From Rebecca billardiae RCC1528 (Eukaryota > Haptophyta): DNA of 64,000 bases. The notes beneath the pieces are model-generated. The model was given only the letters and a program-made list of their open reading frames with translations. It did not search any database and was not told the DNA's origin. Location: positions 3,472,001 through 3,536,000 of the forward strand of contig OZ251222.1 in NCBI GenBank assembly GCA_965240325.2, written 5' to 3'. The position numbers and the translations under genes were made by a program. Shown here in pieces: positions 42,601-52,934 of the stretch; the stretch's first letter is position 1, and the number at the start of each line of letters is the position of its first letter.

Positions 42601-45600
42601 TCTGCTACCGCTTCACACCCGCCAAGCCGTACACGCACTACGCCCACCTCACGCTCGACGTGGTGGAGGTGACGGGGCCACTCGCCACCGTCGCCGTCGA
42701 GCTGCAGCCAGAGACGGTCGTCTTCGAGGGCCCCGGCGTGGGCGCGGGCGACCGCGCGTACTGGGTGCCCGCGAGCGCGGCGGAGTGCGACGAGGGGCGC
42801 TCGGTGAGCGGCCCGCCGACCAACGTGAGCCTGGGCGCACGCGCCACCTTCACCCTCGGCGCCGTCGGCAGCGGGCTCAAGTTGTGCTACCGGTTTGCGC
42901 GCGCGGCCGGAGGCGCCGAGCTGCCGTGGGCGATGTGGCCGAGCGCCAGCCTCTCCGTCACCTACCCGGAGGACCCGTTCGCCAACGCGCGGGTGGAGCG
43001 CGTCACGCCCACCGGCGCGGCGGTCGGCGAGCCGACGCAGCTCACCGTCCACGGCTCCGGCTTCGGCGCCGCCGCCGCCAACCGCGACCGCATCAAGTGC
43101 GTGTTCGGCGGCGAGACCGTCGTCGGCGTGCGCGCGATCACGCACACGCGCATCGAGTGCCCCGTGCCCATTGGCGCCGAGGCCGGCACGACGAGCCTCG
43201 AGCTGCTGGCGAACGAGAGCGTGCCGGCGGCGGACGGCACGCCGCGCGCGCGCGAGACGATAGGGGTGCTCGGCGCCTTCTCGTACTTTGATCTGTCCGC
43301 GGTGCGGCTCACGCAGCTCCGGCCGCCGGGCGGGCCCCAGGGCACGGCCTCGCTGGCGCTCACGATCAGCGGCGCCAACTTTGCCGACTACGGCGGGATC
43401 AGGGTGCGCTTCGAGGGGCGAGGCGACGTGGCGGCGACGATGCCCGACGCGGGCGTGGACGCGGTGCGCTGCGTCGCGCCGTACGTCTCGCCCACGCGCG
43501 CGCCCGGCCGCCTCAACGTGTCCATCTCTCTCAACGCCGGCGGCTCGTTCAGCTCGGCCTCGCTGCCCTTCGAGTTGTACACCGCCACCGTCTCGTCGGG
43601 CGTGCCCGCCGGCCTCCCGCGCGGCGCGGCGGGCGCGGGCCTCGCGGCGACGGTGACGCTGCTCGGCACTGGGTTCGTCGACCTCGACGGCGCGGCGCGG
43701 TGCTACTTCTCGCCGCTCGCACCCACCGGGGTGCCCACGGGCGCCGCCGCGCGCGGCTCGAGCGCGCGCGTCGTCTCGCCCACGCGCGCCGAGTGCGACG
43801 CGCCCGCGGGCGCGGCGGCCGGGGCGTACGAGGTGCGCCTGTCGCTCAACGGCATGAGCCGCGTGCCCAACTTCTTTGACGGCGTGCGCCTCACGCTGTA
43901 CGACATGGCGGCCGTGAGCGTGCGCGCGCTCGTGCCGCCCGGCGGGCCCGTGCGCGGCGGCACCGTGCTCACCGTGCTCGGCTCGGGCTTTGCCGAGTAC
44001 GGCGGCGGCGGCGGCGCGGCGCCCTCGCTGCTCTGCTGCTCGTTCGGGCGCAGCGGCGGGTGCGACGCGGCCGCGACGCTCCTCGACTCGACGCGTCTCC
44101 TGTGCACCACGCCCGAGGCGGCGGGCGCGGCGCCGGCCAACACGACCGTCGACGTGACGCTCAACGGCGGCGCGCCAGCCTCGACGACCGACGCGGGCGT
44201 GCGCTTCGTGTTCTACGACGAGCCGCGGCTGGCGCGCGTCGAGCCCGCGCTCGGCGACGCGAGCGGCGGCACGCTGACCACGATCACGGGCGAGGGCTTT
44301 GCGGCGCTCTCGCGCGAGCGCGTCGGGTACGGCGCCGACCCTTCGTCCTTCCTGCGCGTGCGCTTCGGCCCGACCGTCGCCGAGCCGCCGATCTCGTTCA
44401 GCGACCGCGAGATTGTGCAGCCGGCGAGCTACGGCCAGCAGGGCGCGGCGAGCGTGGAGGTGAGCCTCAACGGCCAGCAGTACAGCCCGGTGGCGCTCGC
44501 GTACCGCTTCGTCGGCCTGCACCGCCCCGACGTCGTGTCCGCGCGCTTCAACGACGCCGCGACGACGCTGATCGTGCAGTTCGACGCGCAGCCGACGAAC
44601 CGCGCGGGCATGAGCGGCGTCGCGCCGTGCGCGCGCGTGCTTGACGCGCCGACGGTGGCGCTCATCCGCGGCGACGGCGCCGCCGAGCCGCAGTGCTACT
44701 GGGAGGACGACTCGACGCTCGTCGCTCAGCTGAACTCGCGCACGCGGCTCTCGGCCGGCAGCGCCGTCTCTCTGCGCGACCACGTCATCTGGCCCCTCGG
44801 CTTTGGGCGCACGTGCCCGGGCGAGGCGGAGTGCGGCGTGGGGCTGGGCGCGACGATCGACGTTGACTTCCCGTGCGCCGCGTGCGTGCGGCCAGTCGCT
44901 GCGCTCGTCGCGCCCACTCTGATCTCGAGCTGCCCGGACGCGGTGATACGGCTGGACGCGTCCGCGTCCTCTGGCGGCGGCATCTGGCCGCTGCAGTACA
45001 CGTGGCGCGTCGACCCCGCCCTCTCCGACATCGCCGACGAGCTGAACGCCGCGCTCGCGCTCCTGCCCTCCGATCGCGCCGTGCTCGAGATCCCGACCGA
45101 CCTGCGGCTGGGCGCGCCGCTCGCCCTCGCGGGCGAGGGCTCGCAGTACGTGTTCCTGCTGCGCGTCTCCTCGTTCCTCGGCCTGCGCTCGGAGGTGGTG
45201 CGCTGGGCCGTCACGCGCTCGGGTGGTGCCAGCCCGAGCCTTGTGATCGACGGGCCGTACCGGCTGACCGTGCGGCCCGCCTCGGAGGTGCTGCTCGTCG
45301 GCAGCGCGGAGCTCGCCGCGTGCTGGCCCGCCAATGGCTCGGGCGCGATCGACTTTGCGTGGGCGGCGACCAACGCGAGCGTGAGCGCGACGGGCGCGCT
45401 CGCGCCTCACCTGCCGCTGCCCGCGCTCGCCGAGCCCAACCAGCCGTCGCTGCTGCTCGGCGCGTTCACGCTCGCGCCCCTGCACACGTACGAGCTCGAG
45501 CTGCGCGCGTGGATGCGCGCACACCCGCACGCGCGCGCGAGCGCGAGCGTGCTGCTCGTCGTCGAGGCGCAGCCGCTGCAGGCCGTGCTCGCGGGCGGCG

Positions 45601-48600
45601 ACCGGCGCGTGAGCTCGGAGGCTGAGCTCGTGCTCGACGCGTCGGCGAGCTACGACCCGAACGTGCCGCTGGTGCCCGACGCGGCGACGGGCGAGCCCGC
45701 GCGCGACGCCGAGCTGCGCTTCGAGTGGAGCGCGGCGCTGCTGAACGGCACGGCCGCGCGCGAGGTCGCGCTCCCAGACGGCGTGGACGGCAGCGCGCGC
45801 GCGCTGCGCATCCCGCGCGGGGGGCTGGGCGTGGGCAGCTGGACGTTCACGCTCTCGCTGTCCAAGGAGGGCTCGGCCGCGCCGCCGGTGGCCGCGTCGA
45901 TCGGCGTGGAGGTGGTGCCCGGCCCCGTGCCCGCGATCACGTTCGCCCCGCTGGACGCGCTCAAGTACAACCCGAGCTGGGCGCTCTCCACGCAGCGCGT
46001 CGCGCTGCAGACGTCGCTAGACGCGCGCTCGGCCGCGCTCGAGGCGAGCGGCGCGCTCTCGCTCGAGTACGAGTGGAGCGCGGCGACCGTCGTCTCCGGC
46101 GTGGAGCGCGCCGCCGAGCTCGACCTCCGCTCGGACGCAATCACAACGACGGGCGCCGACCAGCCCTCCCTCGCCTTCCGCTCGGGCGCGCTCACGCCCG
46201 GCGCGCTCTACGCCTTCTCTCTCACCGTGCGCGGCGCCGAGCAGCCGGCGTTTGCGCGGGTGCGCGTGCTGATCAACCGCCCGCCGTTCGGCGGCACGCT
46301 GCTCGTCGTGCCGAGCGAGGGCGTCGCCGTGCTCGACGAGTTCTTGCTCGAGGCGCGCGCGTGGACGGACGACGCGGAGGACCTGCCGCTGCGCTACGCG
46401 TTTCAGTACGCGCCGCGCGGCGCCGCGGGCGACGGCGCCGAGTCCGCCGCCGCCGAGGGCGCGCCGGCGCAGGCGCTGTCCGAGCTCGTGCGGTCGCCCT
46501 CGCTCGCCGCGTTCCTGCCCGCGGGCGAGCTGCTCGCCTCGGTCGACGTGCTCGACTTCTACGGCGCGCGCGCGTCGGCCTCCGCCGCCGTCTCCGTGCG
46601 CGAGCCCGCCGCCTCCGAGCTGTTCAGCATCGCGGGCGCGCTCTCGCGCGCGCGCGAAGCCGTGGACGTGGGCGCAGCGTCGCGCGCCAACCAGCTCGTC
46701 TCGTCGGTGGCGACGCTGCCCGGCCTCTTCGAGCGGGCGGCGGGCGGCGCGAACGCGTCGAGCGCGCTCGTGCACGAGATGCTGGCGATCGTCGACGGCG
46801 CGGACGAGCGCACGATCTCGACCGCCACCAGCCGCAAGCAGTCGAGCCGCACGCTCGCGGCCGTGCTGAGCCACCCGGCTGCGCTCGACGGCGCTGCGCA
46901 GGCGCGCGGCCTGCTGCAGGTCGAGCGGCTCGCGGGGCGCGCGGGCGGCACCGGCCTCGACGCGTCGACGTCGGCCAATCTGCTCGACGCGATGGACGCC
47001 GTGCTCGCCGCAGACGTCTTGGCGCTGCCGCCCGACGAGCGGGACGAGGTCAACAGCGCGGCGGGGAGCGCCGCGGCGCAGCTGGCGCGCTCGCTGCTCG
47101 TTGGACTCGTGCGCGACGAGGCGGCGGCAGAGGCGCTCGGCGAGAACCTCAACGTCTCCGCGAGCCGGCGCTCGCCGTCCGCGCTGGCGAACGCGACGAT
47201 CCGTGGGCCCGGCGGCGCCGGCGGCGTGGACGTGCCCGCGAGCGCGCTCGCCAACCGCGCGGCCGTCGCGGCGGGCGTCGACGTTGTCATGTTTGCATTC
47301 GCGCGCAACATCCACGGCGACCCTTCCGACCAGCCTGCCGCGCCGTCGGGCGGCGACGCGGGGAGCACGCTGGGCGCGCTGCGCACGGGCGTGCTCTCGG
47401 TCACGCTCGGCGCCGCCGCGTCGGGCGAGGAGCTGTCCATCCGCAACCTGAGCGAGCCCATCGTCATCGCCATCCCGCTGGCTCCCGCGCCGCCGTCGGA
47501 GGAGGCGGAGGAGGCGGAGCAGCAGCAGCAGCGCGCGGCGGGCTGCGCGCACCTCAGCGGCTGCCACGCCACCGCGGGCCGCGGCACGTGCGTCGAGGGC
47601 GCGTGCGCGTGCCACCGCACGTACTCCGGCGAGCGGTGCACGCTGCGCGCCGCGTGCCACTTCTGGGACGCGAGTGCGCAGCGCTGGTCGACCGAGGGGT
47701 GCGAGACGCTGCCCAGCGCGGCGCAGCCGCTGCCCGCCGACGCCGAGCCGTCGCTGCTGTACTGCGCGTGCGACCACCTCACCGACTTTGGCGGCATCTC
47801 CGTGCCCGCCACGCCCGAGGAGCTGGCCGACGACTCGGAGTCGTTCGCGCGCGGCGTGAACACCATCTCGGCGGGGGACGCGAAGGAGGCGCTCCTCGTC
47901 TCGCCCGAGCAGCTGGGCGCGCGCATCGAGCGCAGCCCGCACATCTACGCGCTCATCCTCGGCATGAGCGGCGCGTGCGCTCTCTCCGTCCTCGCCTTCT
48001 GCGCGCGCGACCGGTACGAGGCGAGCGAGCGCGCCAGGCACGCGGCGGCCGCCAAGCAGGCGGCGGCGGAGCAGGAGCGCCTGCGCGCGCTGGCCACCGT
48101 GACCGCCGAGCTCGAGCTCAAGCTCGACGAGATGGACGAGGCGATGGCGCGGCGCGCAGAGCAGGCGGCCATCATGATTCAGAAGGTGGCGCGCGGCCGG
48201 CTCGTGCGCAAGCAGGTCCGCGCGCTCTTCGACTTTGCGAGCGGCACGCGGCGCGAGCGGCGCGGCGAGCACGCGTGCACCAAGGTGCTGCGGCTCGTCC
48301 TGCAGCGCATCGGCACGGACCACTCGCTCTTCGGAATGTGCGCGCCGCGCGCGCGCGCGCGCGCGCGCGCCCCGCTGCTGAGCGCCCCGCCGCTGAGCGC
48401 GCGCGCGTCGCCCGCGCCGCTCGCCCCGCCGCGCGCGCGCCCTTCAGCTGGTTTGGCGACCCGGCCGAGTCGAAGCGCTCGGAGCTGTGCCAGCAGTTCT
48501 GGACCCTGTGCATGCTCGCGCTCGTGATCGAGTGCGTGCTCTGGGCCGACCCGACCGGCGGCGCCCGCACCGTCGACGCGCTCGCGGTCGTGTACACAGG

Positions 48601-50874
48601 CGTTGTCACGGCCACGCTGTGCATGCCTGCGCTGCTAGCGTGGCGCGCGCTGTACACGTGGGGTTACTCGCGGGACTCGCCGCTCGTCGAGCGCTTCGGG
48701 CAGGCGCTGCTCGGCGGCGCGCGGGCGGAGGTGGACTCGCAGCTGGCGAGCCGTGCCAAGCCCGAGGTGAAGGAGGCCATCGAGCAGGACGCCTCCGCAA
48801 AGGGCGCCAGCCTGCGCGCACCGCTCGCGCCTCCCATGTCACCCGCGCGCGGCACGCGCGGCGGGCGCTGGGGAGAAGCAAGCGCGGGCGGCGGCGCCGG
48901 CATGGCCGAGGGGTCGGGGCGCGGCACGCCGGTGGCGCAGTCGCCAGTCTCGCCGTACCGCGGCGCTCGGCCGTCGCGCCCCGACCGGTGGGCGCGTCCA
49001 GGCCGGCCGTCGGATCCCGGCGCCGCGGCCGACGGCGCCGCAGACGCGCCGCCGGGAGCCGAGCCGCCCGCCGCGCCGCCCGCCGCGCTCGCTCGGGCTG
49101 GGCGCGTCTTGCCCACGCCCACCTCCGCCGGGCGGAGCGCTGCCAGCATGCCGTTCAGCCCGTCGCGCGCCGTCGTCCGCCCGCCGCTCGTCGCGCCGCG
49201 CCCCCCTGCCGCCGCCGTGCACCCGCAGCCCGCCACTCCGCCCTCACGCTGGGCGTGCGTCTCTCCGGAGGAGGCGGCAGATCTCGATCTGATCGACGAG
49301 CCGACCGCGCGGCTCGTGCCGGACTTTGCGCTGGACGAGCCCGCCGACGCGGGCGCGGCGCCGGCGGGGCAGGAGCCCACGCGCGCCGACGCCCGGCCAG
49401 CGGGTGCTCGCGCGGAGCGCCAGGCCTCGCCGGCCTCCGCGCGCGAGCCCACGGAGGCAGCCGCGCGCTCGCTCACGCCCGGAGCGGGCTGGCCGCCGGG
49501 CGGCGTGCGGCAGCGCTGCGGGGCGGACGGCACGGCGCTGCCCTCCCGCCCGCCGCCTCCGGGCGAGAGGCCGCCGTTGCCCCCGCCACCCGCGCCGCCT
49601 GCGCCCACGCCACCGCCGGCGACGCCCCCCGCGGCCGCGCACACCGAGAGGGGTGGCGGCACCCCCGAGCCCGCCGGCCAACGCGCCGTGCGGTGGGCGA
49701 GCGCCCAGCGCTCCGGCGGCGCGCCCGCGACCTCCCCTGCCGAACTCGGCTCGCGACGACGGCCGCCGCCGCCGACGCCGCCCGCAACGAGCGGCGGCGG
49801 CCGAGGTGGCGCCGCGGCCGGGCGCAAGGGCATCGTGCGCACCGTGCTGACGGGCTCGCCGCAGAAGGTGGCCAGGGCGATCAAGCACAAGACGAGCGGC
49901 TGGCGCTCGGAGCGGCGGCAGCAGCTCCTTTCCCTCGACGCCGTGCAGCACGACCTGGACGAGCAGACCGTGCGCCAGCTGCGCGCCAAGTTCGTCAAGT
50001 ACGACCGCGACGACTCGGGGTACGTGTCCACGCACGAGCTGGGGCAGCTGGTGAAGGACCTCGGCTTCACGCTCTCGAGGCGCAAGCTGGGGCAGCTCGC
50101 CAACGAGCTCGACGAGTCCGGGAACGGCAAGATCACGCTGCCCGAGCTCGGTGCGCAGCGCAGCGGCGCGACGCCTCACGCCGTGCGCCTTGCCCCTCAC
50201 GCGCGCGGCCACGCTCGAACCCCCCCCCCCCCCCCCCCCCTCCGTCCCCCGACCGAACCCCCCCCCCCCCCCCCCCCCCCCTCCGTTCCCCGACCGGTCA
50301 CGGCCCTGGCGTGCACGCGCCGCCCCTCGCAGTCTGGTGGTACGATGGCGTGGTGAAGGAGGCGATCTGGCGCGAGGCGCGCCGCCAGAAGGGCTGGCGC
50401 AAGCAGTGGGCGCGGCTTCAGCCGTACGTCACGCCGCCGCCACTCGTCAAGATCGCCATCGCATGGCTTGTGATGTGGGCCTGCTTTGCCGCGCTCGCAG
50501 CCATCGCGATCACGTTCGCGTTTGTGTTCGGCCCAGAGCGCACGAGGCTGCTGCTGTTCTCCTGGACCTTTGCGGAGGGGCAGACGCTCTTCCTCGAGGT
50601 GCGCGAGCGCGAGCGCGCGCGACGGTGCGCTTGTCAGCGTTGCTACGCGCGCGCGCGCGCTCACACGGCGCGCCGATGCATGGCCCATGCTCGTGCCGCG
50701 GCCGAGCAGGAGCCGCTGATCATCGCGATGACCATCGTCCTGCCCTACGTCATGGACGCGCTCACTGCGAACGGCGTGATCGGCGAGGTCTTCAACGAGG
50801 TCTTTGCAAACGTGGTCGGGGCAGTCGTCGCCAGCTTCAAGTCGGGCGTGCAGGCCATCACCGGCGGAGCCTGA
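36684..50874 (+). CDS. Giant polycystin-1-like receptor (FG-GAP, SPPP, Ig-like, IPT, REJ, EGF, GPS, 5-TM, EF-hand), four exons
   Basis: Exons 36684-48337, 48448-50150, 50333-50598 and 50710-50874 give 4595 residues; introns (110, 182, 111 nt) all start GTGCGC. Order: signal peptide (about 47-66); FG-GAP/integrin-alpha-like propellers (about 100-470, 510-886; DLDGDGVPDALVG-type loops); Pro-rich stalk (889-1431); one Cys repeat GCTDADATNFDSSAT (about 1528); five Ig-like repeats (1591-2094) ending LCYRF-like; five IPT/TIG domains (2096-2611); REJ/PKD-like region (from 2734); EGF-like (about 3620); GPS with CACDHLT and cleavage triad H3698-L3699-T3700. Then TM1 (about 3754), coiled coil and IQ motif (IMIQKVARGRLVRKQV), the polycystin-type segment HSLFGIWFGDPAESKRSELC with two TMs, a disordered region, two EF-hands (DRDDSGYVSTHE, DESGNGKITLPE) and two last TMs (FGPERTRLLLFSW...GQTLFLEEPL) matching PKD1 TM4-5. 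No PLAT domain or TM6-11 pore is seen. Confidence 0.88.
39350..40975 (+). repeat. Long Ser-Pro-Pro-Pro-coding tract in the polycystin-like gene
   Basis: About 540 codons made almost only of SPPP, PPSPPP and SPAP-type units, built from CCGCCGAGCCCG-like words that repeat out of register. Shorter tracts of the same kind lie at about 36885-36960, 38100-38205 and 41340-41440. In algae such sequence is the extensin/pherophorin type, expected to be hydroxylated and O-glycosylated into a stiff rod. Confidence 0.85.
50220..50281. repeat. Two poly-C runs within intron 2 of the polycystin-like gene
   Basis: Runs of about 21 C (50220-50240) and about 24 C (50258-50281), each followed by TCCGTYCCCCGACCG, so the run plus its flank appears to have been duplicated in tandem. 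The acceptor CCTCGCAG follows at 50332. Confidence 0.85.
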
Positions 50875-51696
50875 GGGCCACGCCGGCGTGCCGGCGGCCG
50901 CGGCGTTGGCCGCGTTCCAACTCCAAGGCCATCGCTCGTCCGGCGGCGGTCATCATTGTCAGCAGGTGATGCAATAACGACCCGTCTATCCGCCGGGCAG
51001 TCGCTGCTATGTCACGTAATGACGACCGAGGAACGCTATAGGCGCCAGCGCTGCACATTATCAGGTCGATCATCATAAGTCCCATCGCTCTTCATTACAG
51101 CAGTACCAGCAGGCAGCAGACCATCGCCACGCACACCTCAAACTCAGTAGTCTCACAGGGCTGCTCTTGGACTACTGTACAAAGCTAAAGGGTCCGCCGC
51201 CATCCTGCATCCATTCGCGGCGGGTTATTTTTCTGAATTCTGTCTCATGCTGACTCTGATGCTACTGCTGGCATGCAGCGCCGTCTGACGCGCGCTGTTT
51301 TCTGTCTGCTACTGCTGGCAGCGCCGCTGTCATACGACGATCGCGACGACTACGGTGATTACGAGTCCATCCACAAGGGACTAGTAGCATCAGTGAATTC
51401 ATATTCACGGACTGTCAGTGTCACTCGGTCTCGGTGTGCTGTCACTCGCGTCGATCAGTCAGATCACAGATGGCACGACGCACAAGGCAGCTGGTATGGC
51501 CTCGTCGCCGGTCGTGCTCGCACCTCGCAGACACGAGTGCGGGCCGGAGCCTCCAGCAGCATGACCCGATGCCATCGCCGCACCGGCCTCTGCTGTCTGT
51601 CTGTCATCTGCTCACGACCAGATGGCGGGACGAATAATGTTCTTCATGACCCACCGCACCTGCGTGTGCACACAGGCCGTCCAAAGCACCAACCGG
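50875..51696. other. Convergent spacer after the polycystin-like gene
   Basis: About 800 bases of mixed, TGA/TCATCA-rich sequence between the polycystin stop and the tail of the minus-strand Cys-rich gene. A plus-strand frame from 51273 begins with a signal-peptide-like stretch, but its remainder shows no conserved pattern; I do not annotate it. Confidence 0.5.
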
Positions 51697-52446
51697 TCAG
51701 GGCGTCCCCAGGGGGGCACGTAAGGAGGGGCGCGCGCGTGAGCGCCGCGCATGGCCGGCGAGAACTCGCGAGGCCCGTGCGCGAGGCGCCGCGCGCACCC
51801 CCAGGAAGCAGAGCAGAGGCCAACCTTCGCAGAATCGTGTGGCTGCGGGCGAGGGTGGGGGTAGCGGTGGCGGTGCAGGCGGAGGCGGTGGGGAAGGAGG
51901 CGGCGAGGGCGGAGGCGGTGGAGGTGGAGACGGTGACGGCGGCGGTGACGGCGCAGGGGCGGGAAACGCGCAGGGATTGTCGTCCCCAGCACTGTTGTCC
52001 CAGGTGATGCCACCGCAGGCGTATGTCTCGTCCGGGCGGGCCGCAAGTCGGCGCTGCTCGCGCATGGCAAACAGGAGGCGGCGGCCTCCTCCTCCTTCCG
52101 TGGGGCAGTACATGGCGCAGGTGAAGCCATCTGTGACGGGCGTGAAGAGTCGGCGGCCGTGGAGAGAGCCCACCGCGGCCAAAGCGTCCTCCTCGCTCGA
52201 GAAATCCTCGGTCAGCGCGCGCCGCCCGCAGCTGACCATCTGGCACGTACATGCGGTCGGCGTGCACTCCCACATTGCCACCAGCGTGTTGCCGTCGAAG
52301 CAGGAAAAGTCGACCGTCCGCGTTGGGGCGAAGGCAAGGAGGTTCGAGGCGAGCGTCTCCAGGTTGCACCCGCTGCCTGCCACGAGCTCACACCGCACGA
52401 GGAACGCAGTGAGCGTGACCGCGTGCACGAGCGCACCACGACGCAT
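51697..52446 (-). CDS. Secreted Cys-rich protein with a PSPPPS tail
   Basis: The frame opens at 52536, but the ATG at 52446 gives a direct signal peptide (MRRGALVHAVTLTAFLVRCE), so I start there; 249 residues. The mature part (about 30-165) has spaced cysteines: GSGCNLETLASNLLAFAP, VDFSCFDGNTLVAMWECTPTACTCQMVSCG, DGFTCAMYCPTEGGG and YACGGITWDNSAGDDNPCAFP. A Pro-rich (PSPPPSPSPPPP) tail follows; the last ~60 residues are Arg/Ala-rich and may be non-coding if the gene ends or splices earlier. No catalytic motif; a structural cell-surface protein like the other SPPP proteins here is likely. Family unknown. Confidence 0.55.
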   Translation of the reverse strand: MRRGALVHAVTLTAFLVRCELVAGSGCNLETLASNLLAFAPTRTVDFSCFDGNTLVAMWECTPTACTCQMVSCGRRALTEDFSSEEDALAAVGSLHGRRLFTPVTDGFTCAMYCPTEGGGGRRLLFAMREQRRLAARPDETYACGGITWDNSAGDDNPCAFPAPAPSPPPSPSPPPPPPPSPPPSPPPPPAPPPLPPPSPAATRFCEGWPLLCFLGVRAAPRARASRVLAGHARRSRARPSLRAPLGTP

Positions 52447-52536
52447 GACCGCGGGTGCGACGATCTGCGGCGATGGGAGACACGGAGGGCGCCGCGTGAC
52501 ACGAGTCAGTGTGGCGCGTGCCGGTTCGAGCGTCAC

Positions 52537-52934
52537 ATCGCGCGGAGTGTGCGCGGGCGTGAGTGTGCGCGGGCGAGTTCGAGCGGCCTACCGTCGTCGG
52601 CCGCGGGACAACGAGTCAAACGACCTATCTGGCCAGGCCCAGCTCCTTGAATATCGGAATGAAATTAGTGATCACCTGCTTGATTCCTTTGATATCATAA
52701 TGATTGTCGTGCCGACTGCCGATGACCGATTGACCGTCGGCGGCGCTCATTATGAAAGGGGGCGGGCAGCCGAGATAGTAGTACTCGCACGGCGAGATGA
52801 GCCCTCGCGACTAATTGTCGGCTTCTTAGATCGGCGGATGCGGCCAGATACTATTTTCATGATCATAATTATGATCGGATTCCATGTCATCAGAAGCTTC
52901 GGAACGTTATTCGTGGCCGCCTGTGCTTCGCAAC
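52537..52934. promoter_or_regulatory. AT-rich divergent intergenic region
   Basis: Between the Cys-rich gene (minus) and the RTX-repeat gene (plus). AT-rich at 52640-52890 with repeated GATCATAAT-like words. It probably contains both promoters; no box can be assigned. Confidence 0.35.

Noticed and set aside
46017-48323. Minus-strand 768-codon frame opposite the REJ/GPS region
   Set aside because: Arg-rich, no domains; antisense shadow of the polycystin-like exon.
51273-52007. Plus-strand frame beginning with a signal-peptide-like MQRRLTRAVFCLLLLAAPLS
   Set aside because: The rest is unconserved and runs antisense into the Cys-rich gene; composition matches spacer DNA. It could be revisited with RNA data.
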